Assembly: GCF_033115175.1 (NCBI RefSeq)
Contig: NC_084837.1
Coordinates: 65,619,266-65,683,265 of the forward strand
From: Lepus europaeus
Taxonomy: Eukaryota; Chordata; Mammalia; Lagomorpha; Leporidae
Direction: 5' to 3'
DNA: 64,000 nt
Below the pieces are notes generated by a model. The model was not told the DNA's origin and ran no database searches. It was given only the letters and a program-made list of their open reading frames with translations. This document shows positions 58,401 to 64,000 of the stretch, piece after piece (the stretch's first letter is position 1; each line of letters opens with the position of its first letter). A program made the translations under genes and the position numbers.

Positions 58401-61400
58401 TGCTATGGCCTGGGAAAAGCAGTAGAAGATGGCCCAAGTGCTTGGGCCCCTGCACTCCTGTGGGAGACCTGGCAGAAGCTCCTGGCTCCTGGCTTCAGAT
58501 CAGACCAGCTACAGCTGTTGTGGCTGTTTGAGGAGTGAACCAGTGGATGGACGACCTTTCTCTCTGTTTCTCCCTGTCTCTGTAACTCTGCCTCTCAAAT
58601 AAATAAAAAAAATATATTTAATATATATTTAAAATAATAATATACTGTAATAAATATTATAATAAATAATAATATTTAAATTAATTTACTTATTTGAGAG
58701 GCAGAGTTACAGTGAGAGACAGAGAGAGGTCTTCCATTCACTGGTTCACTCCCCAAATGGCCATTATGACCAAGGATGGGCCAGACTGAAGTCAGGAGCC
58801 CAGAGCTTCATCTGGGTCTCCCACGTGGGTGGCAGGGGCCCAAACATCTGGGCCATCTTCCACTGTCTTCCCTGGCACATTAGCTAAGAGGAGGACTGGA
58901 AGCAGAGCAGCTGGGATGAATAACCACATTCATATGGGATGCTGGCATTGCAGGCAATCATTTATGCTTATTCTGCTGTGCCACTATGCTGGCCCCCTTC
59001 AATAAGTAATTTAAATATTAGTTGAGAGCCTCCAAATGTGCTATTACTGTTATGCTTGGCAGTTAATGGAGATCAGGAGGGTATATTCAACCACTTCAAA
59101 CAACACAAACCACTGTGTGGATCATGACACTACGCAGTCTTGTTTTTTTTTTTTTTTTTAAGCTTTACTCGTTTATTTGAAAGTCAGAGTTAGAGAGAGG
59201 GAAAGACAGAGAGAGGTAACTCCCATATGCAGGTTTATTCCCCAAATGGCCTTAATAACCTGGTCTAGGCCAGGCTGAAGCCAGGAGCCAGGAGCTTCAT
59301 CCGGGTCTCCCATGTGAGTGCAGAAGCCCAAGTACTTGGGCCATCTTCCACTGCTTTCTGAGGTCCATTAGCAGGGGACTAGATTGGAAGTAGAGCAGCC
59401 AGGACTTAAACTGGCATAATGTCAGAGTCTGCAGGCGGTGGCTTAACCCACTATGCCACACCAGCCCCATATTACCATCATTTTAAACTACTGTTTTTAG
59501 CAATATTTGGATAATTATACCCATAGTGAAGGAATACTGATGCGGAATACAACTTCTTTAAGGTTATAAGAATAACTCTGCAAGCTTATATATAGATGAT
59601 CTTCATCAGATTCTATCAATTGTATTCATCTGATCAAAATTTTATATAGCACATCATGCTGTCTATAGAACTGTAAAAATCAATGTCAAAAAAGTATAAT
59701 GATGTTGTAATCAACTTTTTAGTAAATATAAGGACTTTTGGCATAGTAGGTTAAGCCAACACTTGAAAAGCCAGCATAGTGCCAATGAGTCCTGGCTGCT
59801 TCACTTCAGATTCAGCCTCCTGTTAATGTGCCTGGGAAGGAAGTAAAAGATGGCCCAAGTAGTTGGGCCTCTGCCACCCATGTGGGAGACCAAATGGAGT
59901 TCCTGGCTCCTGGCTTCAGCCTGGCCCAGATATGACCATTGCTGCCATTTGGGGAGTGAACCAACAGGACAGAAGTGTTCTCTCTTTCTCTCTCTCTCTC
60001 CTTCCCTGTCCCCCTCTGTGTCATTCTGCTTTTCAAATAAATAAATAATTAAAAAAAAATAAAGACTAGCGGCCGGCGCCGTGACTCACTAGGCTAATCC
60101 TCTGCCTGCGGCACCGGCACCCTGGATTCTAGTCCAGGCTGGGGCGCCAGATTCTGTCCCAGTTGCTCCTCTTTCAGTCCAGCTCTCTGCTGTGGCCCAG
60201 GAAGGCAGTGGAGGATGGCCCAATTCCTTGGGCCCTGCATCCGTATGGGAGACCAGGAGGAAGCACCTGGCTCCTGGCTTCAGATCAGCGCAGCGCGCCG
60301 GCCGGCCGTAGTGGCCATTTGGGGGTGAACCAATGGAAGGTAGACCTTTCTCTGTCTCTCTCTCTCACACTGTCTAACTCTGCCTGTCAAAAAAATAAAA
60401 TAAAAATAAGGACTAGCTTTACTTGCAATGTTATTTTCTGCAAAAGCTTGCAAGTGATCCAAATCTTTTCCTTCCTCTCATCATTTAAACTGTAAAAATA
60501 AACCAACTGATGTTGAAAATGCAAAACAGATGGGGCAGCGCTGTGGTGTAGTGGGTAAAGCCGCTGCCTGCATTGCCAGCATCCCATATGGGTGCCGGTT
60601 CAAGTTCTGGCTGCTCCACTTCCAATCCAGCTCTCTGCTATGGCCTGGGAAGGAAGTAAAAGATGGCCCAAGGACCAGTGTGGGAGACCTGGAAGAGGCT
60701 CTTGGCTCCTGGCTTCAGATTGGCACAGCTCCAGCCACTGCAGCCAACTGGGGAGTGAACCAATGGTTAGAAGACGTCTCTCTCTCTCCTCTCTCTGTGT
60801 AACTCTGACTTACAAATAAATAAATCTTAAAAAAATTTACTCATAGACAAACCATATACTTTTTTTATAAACAGCATGACATCAAATGCCAAAGGCAAAA
60901 GCTTGCTTTCATGATTATATAACAGTAAACATTAAATGTTAATATTTAATAATATACTAGTATAAAACTTTTTTTAAAAGATTTATTTATTGGGGCCAGT
61001 GTTGTGGCATAGCAGGTAAAGCCGCCGTCTGCAGTGTCAACATCCCATATGGGTGCTGGTTCTAGTCCTGGCTGCTCCACTTCCAATCCAGCTTTCTGCT
61101 TTGGCCTGGGAAAGCAGTGCAAGATGGCCTAAGTCCTTGGGATCCTGCACCTGCGTGGGAGACCCAGAAGAAGCTCCTGGTTCATGGTTTCAGATTGGCA
61201 CAGCTCTGACCACTGGGGTCATTTGGGGAGTGAACCAGCAGATGCATGACCTCTCTCTGCCTCTGCCTTCCTAACTCTGCATTTCAACTATATAAACAAA
61301 TCTTAAAAAAAAAATTATTGATGTATTTGAAAGGCAGAGTTACAGAGAGAGAGAGGGCTTCTATCCACTGGTTCACTCCCCAAATGGCTGTAATGGCCAG

Positions 61401-63583
61401 GGCTGGGCCAGGCTGGAGCTAAGAGCCTGGGTCTACCACATGTATGCAGGGGCCCAAGCAGTTGGGTCATCTTCTACTGCTTTACCAGGCCATAAGCAGA
61501 GAGCTGGATCGGAAGTGGAGTGCCAGGACTTGAACTGGTTCCCATGTGGGATGCTGGCGCTACTGGCAGAGGTTTAACATACTATGCCACAGAGCTGGCC
61601 CCTAAAACATTTTCTTCAATTTATTTATATCATATAAAAATAAAAATGATTAAAATGCCTAAGGAGGGGGCTGGAGCCGTGATCAGCCCAGCTCTGGCCG
61701 TTGCAGCCATTTGGGTAGTGAACCAGCGGATGGACGACCTTTCTCTCTGTCTCTCCTTAACTCTACCTCTCAAATAAATAAATAAAATCTTTTGGCCGGC
61801 GCCGCGGCTCACTAGGCTAATCCTCCGCCTTGTGGCGCCGGCACACCGGGTTCTAGTCCCGGTCGGGGCACCAATCCTGTCCTGGTTGCCCCTCTTCCAG
61901 GCCAGCTCTCTGCTGTGGCCAGGGAGTGCAGTGGAGGATGGCCCAAGTCCTTGGGCCCTGCACCCCATGGGAGACCAGGATAAGCACCTGGCTCCTGCCA
62001 TCGGATCAGCGCGGTGCGCCGGCCGCAGCGCGCCTACCGCGGCGGCCATTGGAGGGTGAACCAACGGCAAAAGGAAGACCTTTCTCTCTCTCTCTCACTG
62101 TCCACTCTGCCTGTCAAAAATTAAAAAATAATAATAATAAATAAATAAATAAATAAAATCTTTTTTTAAAAAATGCCTAAGGAGGTTTTCAGGATTATGT
62201 ATGTATTACTGGGCAACCAAATCATAGGACAAAAAAGATGGGGACTTAAACTTCCCCATGACTTAATGGTATTACGTTTATTTCCAGGAGACATGAGGGA
62301 GTTCTCATTTTGATCTATTGAAACTCGACTTTCATTTTCATTTTCGTTGAGCATTTTGTCTATCATTTACTTTTTTTTTTTTTTAAGCTTTACCACTACG
62401 CCATAGCACAGGCCCCATCATTAACTCTTTAATTTTTTGGTTTACCTAATATCTTAGTTGTATGTAACTTTACATATTTCATGATGTTTCTGAATATACT
62501 TGTAAATGTTAGACTATTTACAGATAGGCACCAATTATCTTTAATAGGAAAGCTTTAATACAAATAAACATTCTACAAAACTGACAAATTTAACTGGACT
62601 TCCCATCTCTAGTTTTTTGCATTCATATCACACCCTAAGTGTCTAGACCACCCTGTGTCTACTAAATAGTACTCTTATGAGTCCTTCAAATGCTTCTACA
62701 CCTTAATAGTTGCATAAATACTACTCCAGAGGGCTTAGTATAATTTCCCTATCACAATTTAAATCATATTTTAAAATATAAAAAGAACAGTTTAGAAGAA
62801 ATATGACTCCTTGGGGCTGGCATTGTTGTGTAGCTGGTTGAGACAGAGCCTGCAATGCTGGCAAGCCATGTGGTTCCGGTCCCGGCTGTTCCACTTTCCA
62901 TTCAGCTCCCTGCTAATGCACCTAGGAAGGCAGTGAAAAATGGCCTAAGACCCTGGGCCCCTGCACCCATGTAGGAGACCTGGATCCTTGTTTCAGGCTG
63001 GCCCAGCCACAGCCATTGCAGCCATCTGGGGAGTGAGCCAGCGAATGGAAGCTTCTCCCTGCTTCTCTGTAACTCTGCCTTTCAAATAAAATAAATAAAT
63101 CTTAAAGCAAACAAAAAAAGATGACTCCTACCCCTTCCTCTTTCACCCAAAGTCAGTTCTCACCTATTTCAACCATCAGCACTATGGTGTTCAAAAAGAT
63201 GAGGAAGATGATGAAGTTCCTGAAGAGAGGGCCTGTTTCCTCTTAAGGAAACATACAGAGTGGAATCCTTCTTGATTTACACAGCTGAAATATTAAGGGC
63301 AAGAATATTAGTGAGAATGAGAAGAAAATGAAGTTTGGGGAAGAGAAAAATAAGTCATTAGGCAGATGATGAAAAGCCGTGGATAAAAATGCGTGACACC
63401 AAAGGATACTCTCAAGGACCCATCCAGCCCACAGGGAGAGAGGCGGCTTCTGACTGCATCGCACATGAAGCCTGCTCAACATTCTCTGGGCATGGGAAAT
63501 CCGTCCCACATGTTGAGGCTTTATGGAGAAGCGCACTAGCTGGTGTTGATCGCCCAACATAAGTTTCTTCTGACGAGAAGGAT
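40431..63583 (-). CDS. CATSPER2: CATSPER2, sperm cation channel subunit (5' end outside window)
   Basis: Exons in transcript order: 63583-63410, 63232-63164, 48488-48316, 47818-47663, 47383-47259, 45635-45457, 45244-45145, 42865-42654, 42279-42112, 40462-40431. All borders are AG/GT with matching phases; the total is 1388 nt (461 residues plus stop). The protein is one of four pore subunits of CatSper, the alkalinisation-activated flagellar Ca2+ channel needed for sperm hyperactivation. Visible parts: cytosolic N-terminal region (RCSQKPPLSLWAGWVLE), S1 (NFIIFLIFLNTIVLMVEI), S2 (AAWFILLIFILEILL), S3, the S4 sensor in 47818-47663 with spaced arginines (RICRVLRSLKLIARFRQIR), S5 (MTFLLMLLLIFFYIFAV), pore helix with filter FTLDHW, S6 (VILWLLLGSIIFRNIIVAMM), a serine-rich linker and the C-terminal helix ending LMNFEDK. 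About 50 N-terminal codons lie beyond the right edge. The frame is open and looks functional. Confidence 0.95.
40911..41251 (+). mobile_element. Young C-SINE in the last CATSPER2 intron
   Basis: Near-consensus copy 'ggccggcgccgtggctta' to 'ctgcctgtcaaaaaaataa', with an A-rich target duplication (aaaact) on both sides. Opposite to gene direction. Confidence 0.9.
41877..42066. repeat. Mariner/MITE-like DNA element
   Basis: About 190 bp with inverted ends: gcttcaaaaaattttg at the left and ttttttgaagtac at the right. The AT-rich interior has no coding capacity. Family not identified with certainty. Confidence 0.5.
42471..42517. repeat. 24-bp tandem duplication
   Basis: The unit starting gcagaagtataggagaaatg occurs twice with a 24-bp period in the CATSPER2 intron between the last two large exons. 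Confidence 0.85.
42654..42865 (-). CDS. CATSPER2: CATSPER2 serine-rich linker exon
   Basis: 212 nt encoding a low-complexity, acidic and serine-rich segment (DTEEDIATSVSKTKES, YPYSSSASSVASVCSSSF). It aligns loosely with the human linker from 'SQQRES' onward. About 20 residues found in human just before it have no counterpart that I can find in this intron. Confidence 0.88.
43453..43896 (+). repeat. Inverted-duplication arm A (SINE plus upstream flank)
   Basis: Contains a fragment of an older SINE (43453-43545, minus), a ~20-bp unique junction (aaaagaaagctaacaag) and a plus C-SINE (43566-43896). The whole arrangement is the reverse complement of 49589-50035, including private SINE variants such as 'ggcaattgaggagtg'. 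Confidence 0.85.
43918..44690 (-). repeat. MLT1-type MaLR LTR, interrupted by a young SINE
   Basis: 'ggtagcttacaacaatagaaa', then after the SINE 'ccacagttttggagggcaaa', 'tttctcttggcttgtggcag' and 'ataaggactcttgtcattga'. This order matches the reverse complement of MLT1 LTRs (ERVL-MaLR). A non-coding, ancient LTR only. Confidence 0.65.
43961..44310 (+). mobile_element. Young C-SINE with 17-bp target duplication
   Basis: Near-consensus copy flanked by tagaaatataccattcc at 43944-43960 and 44311-44327. Inserted in the MLT1-like LTR. Confidence 0.94.
45457..45635 (-). CDS. CATSPER2: CATSPER2 pore exon
   Basis: Completes a split serine codon, then encodes the pore helix and selectivity filter FTLDHWYALLQD (the CatSper T-x-D-x-W motif) and S6. 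Ends one base into a valine codon at donor GTAAGC. Confidence 0.94.
46324..46662 (+). mobile_element. Young C-SINE, GC-rich variant
   Basis: Carries an extra 'gcgcctaccgcggcgg' block shared with the copy at 61794. Flanked by agagtctaaggaa (left) and agagtctaagaaa (right). Confidence 0.9.
46868..47010 (+). repeat. MIR SINE in CATSPER2 intron
   Basis: 'actatgtgataaatactgtgc', 'ttatcccattcatcccc' and 'gaagtaattgagtcatagaa' in MIR order. Confidence 0.75.
47663..47818 (-). CDS. CATSPER2: CATSPER2 voltage-sensor (S4) exon
   Basis: 52 codons in phase 0, SLLPEIVVLGG through LVRALK. Basic residues recur every third position in RICRVLRSLK and again in RFRQIR, as expected of S4. Confidence 0.93.
48005..48125 (+). 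repeat. MIR SINE 3' half in CATSPER2 intron
   Basis: 'aaagggataaaatcaatgct', 'ggttgtccggagcacaaata' and 'tttagtaaatgctccac' match the MIR 3' half. Confidence 0.75.
48850..49171 (-). repeat. C-SINE, minus orientation
   Basis: 'aaagaattatttgagagaca' through 'tgcaccacagtgaccccg'. Confidence 0.85.
49255..49567 (+). repeat. C-SINE, plus orientation, left half of an inverted pair
   Basis: Head 'gggggctggcactgtggcaa', tail 'aaataaataaaatacatctt' plus A-run. About 20 bp from a minus SINE. Confidence 0.86.
49589..50035 (-). repeat. Inverted-duplication arm B (source copy)
   Basis: Minus C-SINE 49589-49917 with target duplication ttgttagctttctttt on both sides (near 49574 and 49918), followed by the head of an older plus SINE. 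It is the reverse complement of 43453-43896. Because it keeps both target duplications, it is the likely original. Confidence 0.85.
49945..50232 (+). repeat. C-SINE, older subfamily, plus orientation
   Basis: 'gcggtgggtgtctggcacag', 'attccatattggaatacctc', tail 'caaataaaaaaaaatt'. Same variant head as at 15317. Confidence 0.8.
50243..50445. repeat. Fold-back SINE (minus then plus halves)
   Basis: The minus-oriented 3' half ('aaactttatttgtaaagcag' to 'aagccaggagct') switches directly to a plus-oriented 3' end ('ctatttggggagccagtgag' to 'aaataaataaataaataaacc'). Confidence 0.75.
50660..50978 (+). mobile_element. Polyadenylated retrocopy, possibly LTR-derived
   Basis: Non-SINE sequence rich in 'ggccttcaggccacatggcc' type palindromic words, ending 'aaagaaagcttaaaacttt' and an A-run at 50963-50978. 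It resembles an LTR R/U5 end. Family not identified; non-coding. Confidence 0.5.
50998..51309 (+). repeat. C-SINE, plus orientation
   Basis: Head 'agggctggtgttgtggtgta', tail 'caaataaataaaatcttgg'. A younger SINE sits in its tail. Confidence 0.86.
51311..51650 (+). mobile_element. Young C-SINE inserted in a SINE tail
   Basis: 'ggggccggcaccatggctca' to 'ctgcctgtcaaaaattaaaa', with aataaaatcttgg on both sides. Confidence 0.9.
51673..51828 (+). repeat. C-SINE 3' half
   Basis: Starts at 'ggggcccctgcatccatgtt' and ends 'caagtaaataaatatttttt'. 5' truncated. Confidence 0.8.
51866..52540 (+). repeat. C-SINE split by a minus SINE
   Basis: Outer plus copy 51866-52173, with (CCTT)n at 52139-52166, resumes at 52488-52540 ('ataattctgcctttcaaata'). 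Confidence 0.82.
52174..52487 (-). repeat. C-SINE, minus orientation, nested
   Basis: 'aaagatttgtttacttattt' through 'gcgccacagcgctggcccc'. Confidence 0.86.
52733..53366 (-). repeat. C-SINE, minus, split by a plus SINE
   Basis: Left end 52733-52754, resumes 53081-53366 after the inner copy. (GA)n at 53083-53108; ends 'taacccgctacaccaccaa'. Confidence 0.8.
52755..53080 (+). mobile_element. C-SINE, plus, nested, with target duplication
   Basis: 'ggggaccagcgccgtggcac' to 'aaataaaataaataaaatct'; aaagtgagagagag flanks both sides. Confidence 0.88.
53941..54290 (+). mobile_element. C-SINE with target duplication and (AAAAG)n tail
   Basis: 'ggccagcgctgcagctcacc' to an AAAAG-repeat tail; atataacttga flanks it (ends at 53940, again at 54295-54306). 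Confidence 0.9.
54307..54911 (-). repeat. C-SINE, minus, split by a young plus SINE
   Basis: Left part 54307-54497, right part 54819-54911 ('gggacttgaaccaggtactc'). Confidence 0.78.
54498..54818 (+). mobile_element. Young C-SINE, nested, with target duplication
   Basis: 'ggggccggcgccgtggctta' to A(23); aaaagtagagtgg on both sides. It carries a short internal deletion after 'ctagtcccggttg'. Confidence 0.92.
55461..55737 (+). repeat. C-SINE, plus, 5' truncated
   Basis: Starts 'ggtgccagttctagtcctgg', ends 'aagtaaaataaataaatctt'. Confidence 0.84.
56237..57330 (-). mobile_element. L1 3' UTR, minus orientation, ~1.1 kb
   Basis: Reverse A-tail (56238-56252), then the C-rich complement of the L1 G-tract (56309-56370) and the same blocks as the L1 tails at 12766 and 23570. 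A second T-run sits at 56805-56822. No intact ORF. Confidence 0.85.
57383..57714 (-). repeat. C-SINE, minus orientation
   Basis: 'aaattttatttttttatttg' through 'gcaccttggtaccaggccca'. Confidence 0.85.
57863..57917. repeat. 32-bp tandem duplication
   Basis: ctgtatatattcatatagtg occurs at 57863 and again at 57895. Confidence 0.85.
57925..58035 (+). repeat. MIR SINE fragment
   Basis: 'tgtaggactagaaaattggg', 'tgaccttgggagttactta' and 'tatgtttcagtggttttcc' in MIR order. Confidence 0.65.
58081..58205. repeat. Two C-SINE fragments, opposite orientation
   Basis: A minus 3'-end fragment 58081-58130 and a plus head fragment 58140-58200 ('gggccagtgttattgtaaag'), both truncated. Confidence 0.65.
58298..58612 (+). 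repeat. C-SINE, plus orientation
   Basis: Head 'gggggccagcactgtggtgt', tail 'caaataaataaaaaaaata'. Confidence 0.87.
58679..58997 (-). repeat. C-SINE, minus orientation
   Basis: 'aatttacttatttgagaggc' through 'tgccactatgctggccccc'. Confidence 0.87.
59142..59468 (-). repeat. C-SINE, minus orientation
   Basis: T-run at 59142, 'ctttactcgtttatttgaaa' through 'tatgccacaccagcccc'. Confidence 0.87.
59730..60062 (+). repeat. C-SINE, plus orientation
   Basis: Head 'cttttggcatagtaggttaa', tail 'caaataaataaataattaaa'. Confidence 0.84.
60071..60408 (+). mobile_element. C-SINE with target duplication
   Basis: 'ggccggcgccgtgactcact' to 'ctgcctgtcaaaaaaataaa'; gactagc lies on both sides. Confidence 0.88.
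60532..60838 (+). repeat. C-SINE, plus orientation
   Basis: Head 'ggggcagcgctgtggtgtag', tail 'caaataaataaatcttaaaa'. A short internal deletion removes the 'cttgggcccctgcacc' block. Confidence 0.86.
60968..61602 (-). repeat. C-SINE, minus, split by a plus SINE
   Basis: Left end 60968-60991, resumes 61305-61602 ('gtatttgaaaggcagagtta' to 'ccacagagctggcccc'). Confidence 0.83.
60992..61304 (+). repeat. C-SINE, plus, nested
   Basis: 'ttggggccagtgttgtggca' to 'tataaacaaatcttaaaa', inside the tail of the minus copy. Confidence 0.84.
61668..62170 (+). mobile_element. Internally deleted C-SINE with a young SINE in its tail
   Basis: Outer copy 61668-61793 jumps from the head ('ggggctggagccgtg') straight to the 3' third ('atcagcccagctctgg'). 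Target duplication aaatgcctaaggagg at about 61653-61667 and 62172-62186 encloses it and the nested copy. Confidence 0.88.
61794..62145 (+). mobile_element. Young C-SINE, nested, GC-rich variant
   Basis: 'ggccggcgccgcggctcact' to A/T-rich tail; shares the 'gcgcctaccgcggcgg' block with 46324-46662. Confidence 0.9.
62371..62416 (-). repeat. Severely deleted C-SINE remnant
   Basis: A T-run directly followed by 'aagctttaccactacgccat' and 'agcacaggcccc'; flanks atcatttact and atcattaact look like a target duplication. Confidence 0.6.
62814..63110 (+). mobile_element. C-SINE with target duplication next to a CATSPER2 exon
   Basis: 'ggggctggcattgttgtgta' to 'caaataaaataaataaatct'; atgactcct at about 62803-62811 and 63120-63128. 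It ends ~55 bp from the donor of the exon at 63164. Confidence 0.88.
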
Positions 63584-64000
63584 CTATATAATAAAATTTT
63601 AGAAAGCATTGTGGACAAACACAGTAAAGGCTTTGGGGGCTATGGAGAGCAGGTAGGGATATGTGAGATAATATGCCCCAGTGCTGCTGTGTTCACTTGG
63701 AGAGCTGACTTAATACTTATGACCAACACCATCTATACCCATAAATAAAAGCAGCAGGTTCAGTCCTCAGTTTTAAGTGTCTCTGGTGGAAACTTTTCCA
63801 AGTCAACCAAGGCTGACAGCTATCCTATGCCTAAGAGTGGCAAGGGTTCTTTCACCTGGATTGAAAAAGTTTCATGTGTAAAGTCCTTATTTTATCAAAT
63901 TTGCAACCAAACCAACCTCCCCTGAATTTTCCACCCTTAAATTTGCCTCCCTGCTTCCCATTCTTTGCAGGATGTGGCTAGGAATCTTAAATTAGACATA

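Larger units (their letters stand above)
48489..63163 (-). other. CATSPER2: CATSPER2 14.7-kb intron packed with nested repeats
   Basis: Intron between the S1 exon (63232-63164) and the S2-S3 exon (48488-48316). It holds roughly thirty C-SINE insertions, several nested, one L1 3' UTR and one polyadenylated retrocopy. The unassigned stretches (48590-48845, 53370-53935, 54915-55455, 55740-56230, 57720-58075, 59470-59725, 62165-62370, 62420-62810) show nothing gene-like. Confidence 0.85.

Noticed and set aside
61630-62070. Long frames (60-146 codons) that recur in many places with similar peptides
   Set aside because: They are chance frames within C-SINE copies; the same peptide words recur in every young SINE. 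Not genes.
63584-64000. Remaining N-terminal exon of CATSPER2
   Set aside because: No sequence matching the expected N-terminal region with a donor in phase was found on the minus strand; these exons must lie beyond the window.

Overview
This window is mammalian nuclear DNA from a lagomorph, most probably European rabbit (Oryctolagus cuniculus); a hare cannot be excluded. The main evidence is about fifty copies of the lagomorph C-repeat (CSINE), a tRNA-derived SINE with a CT-rich, AATAAA-rich 3' end, together with L1 3' ends sharing a G-rich 3' UTR. The gene order matches human 15q15.3: PPIP5K1 (-), CKMT1 (+), STRC (-), CATSPER2 (-).

Layout. Positions 1-620 are a GC-rich promoter and probable non-coding first exon, best read as the 5' end of PPIP5K1 on the minus strand. 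Positions 620-4240 are intergenic with a few SINEs. A GC-rich promoter at 4240-4580 leads into CKMT1 (ubiquitous mitochondrial creatine kinase), with nine coding exons from 4582 to 9305 and an intact 417-residue reading frame. STRC (stereocilin) converges on it from the minus strand: 29 coding exons from 28683 down to 9678 join in frame into 1768 codons plus stop. The two genes end tail to tail, and their polyadenylation signals are about 200 bp apart. Positions 28.7-40.3 kb are gene-free and made mostly of SINEs, an L1 fragment and older repeats. CATSPER2 (sperm cation-channel subunit) occupies 40431-63583 on the minus strand with ten coding exons, the last nine introns and the stop. Its first roughly 50 codons and its promoter lie beyond the right edge. 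One 14.7-kb intron (48489-63163) is packed with nested SINEs and an L1 tail.

Function. The three intact genes are neighbours but do not form a pathway. CKMT1 buffers ATP in mitochondria, stereocilin organises the top connectors and tectorial-membrane links of outer hair cells, and CATSPER2 forms part of the sperm flagellar calcium channel. In people, joint loss of STRC and CATSPER2 causes deafness-infertility syndrome. Human carries a tandem duplication here with an STRC pseudogene. Only one copy of each gene is seen in this window, and STRC is open throughout.

I found no undescribed gene system. The features worth a second look are structural. They are a 0.45-kb inverted duplication inside CATSPER2 whose direction of copying can be inferred, three SINEs stacked at one reused target site, a 36-bp perfect repeat upstream of CKMT1, polyadenylated retrocopies of probable LTR-derived RNA, and several close inverted SINE pairs in introns. 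Exon boundaries were assigned by reading splice sites and by checking phase against remembered human orthologues; no alignment was run.
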